A DNA stretch of 64,000 nt from Actinomycetota bacterium (lineage in GTDB: Bacteria > Actinomycetota > Actinomycetes > Mycobacteriales > HKI-0501): positions 233,880-297,879 of the forward strand of contig JAVEDU010000081.1 of assembly GCA_030840805.1 (NCBI GenBank), written 5' to 3'. Below the pieces are notes generated by a model. The model did not search any database. It saw only the letters and a program-made list of their open reading frames with translations, and had not been told where the DNA came from. The number at the start of each line of letters is the position of its first letter. Within the stretch, counting starts at the first letter, position 1. The translations under genes and the position numbers were made by a program. Positions 63,828-64,000 of the stretch are shown here, piece by piece.

Positions 63828-64000
63828 CACGACGCTTGCGCCGGTCCCACCCGGACCTCGACGCCGATGGGATCGCGCTCTCGCGACGGACCACAGGTGA
63901 CCGGCGGTGTGCCCGTGGGGGAGCAGTGGCCGGTGGAGCCCTGGAAGGCATCGTGCCGAGGTGGGTGCTGCCCCGTAATCCCGGGGCACCCCCCACTCGT
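63828..64000. other. window end, nothing recognised
   Basis: About 170 bases to the window edge with no convincing gene start, domain or RNA. Confidence 0.4.

Noticed and set aside
63905..63990. A fourth tRNA-3'-end repeat near the window end
   Set aside because: CGTGGGGGAGCAGTGG resembles the 5' side of the 40.4-kb copy, but no T-arm or acceptor sequence follows.

Overview
The window is GC-rich, uses many GTG starts and has many 4-bp ATGA/GTGA gene overlaps. Gene content (DevR/DevS two-component system, tandem universal stress proteins, Acg-type nitroreductase, Asp23 cluster, IclR/TetR-controlled catabolic operons) points to a high-GC actinomycete, possibly Pseudonocardia or a relative. The genus is an inference; no rRNA or complete tRNA is present to fix it.

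Layout. (1) 1-3.7 kb: 5' part of a large HSP90/sacsin-like ATPase, a helicase scrap, and the first of three direct repeats that end in a tRNA 3' end. (2) 3.7-36.4 kb: a dormancy/hypoxia island. It holds devR and devS (with the haem-ligand histidine conserved), eight universal stress protein genes, the Acg-type nitroreductase, a flavodoxin, CBS and PNPOx proteins, an ABC exporter, phosphoketolase plus acetate kinase, a P-type ATPase and a GNAT/ADP-forming acyl-CoA synthetase. I found nine near-identical palindromic boxes (consensus AGGGCCGAAAGTCCC), nearly all just upstream of these operons, which fit a DevR regulon gathered in one place. (3) 36.6-40.5 kb: a broken IS3-type element, an acyl-CoA dehydrogenase, a TIGR00027-type methyltransferase and the second tRNA-3'-end repeat. 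(4) 40.7-44.7 kb: a six-gene Asp23/AmaP envelope-stress cluster facing an ECF sigma gene and a zinc-finger/Asp23 fusion. (5) 45.2-56.6 kb: an aromatic-acid-type catabolic island: Rieske dioxygenase alpha and beta, a small protein, a cis-diol-type SDR, two class II aldolase/decarboxylases, a 4,5-dihydroxyphthalate-decarboxylase-like protein, a ThDP lyase/decarboxylase, an aldehyde dehydrogenase, a MatC-type carrier and an IclR regulator. Two of its promoters share an 18-bp operator-like motif. (6) 57-64 kb: the third tRNA-3'-end repeat (156 bp, alignable end to end with the first), a secreted protein, transporter remnants, a TetR regulator with three operator-like repeats spaced exactly 22 bp apart, and an SDR / saccharopine-dehydrogenase-like / acyl-CoA-ligase operon.

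A second theme is gene decay. At least ten genes carry single-base frameshifts, premature stops, a 20-bp tandem duplication or deletion junctions, concentrated at 3-9, 14.2, 25.7-26.1, 31-32, 35-37 and 58.7-59.5 kb, while the catabolic islands are intact. Some single-base shifts could be consensus errors; the fusions, the internal deletion and the duplication cannot easily be.
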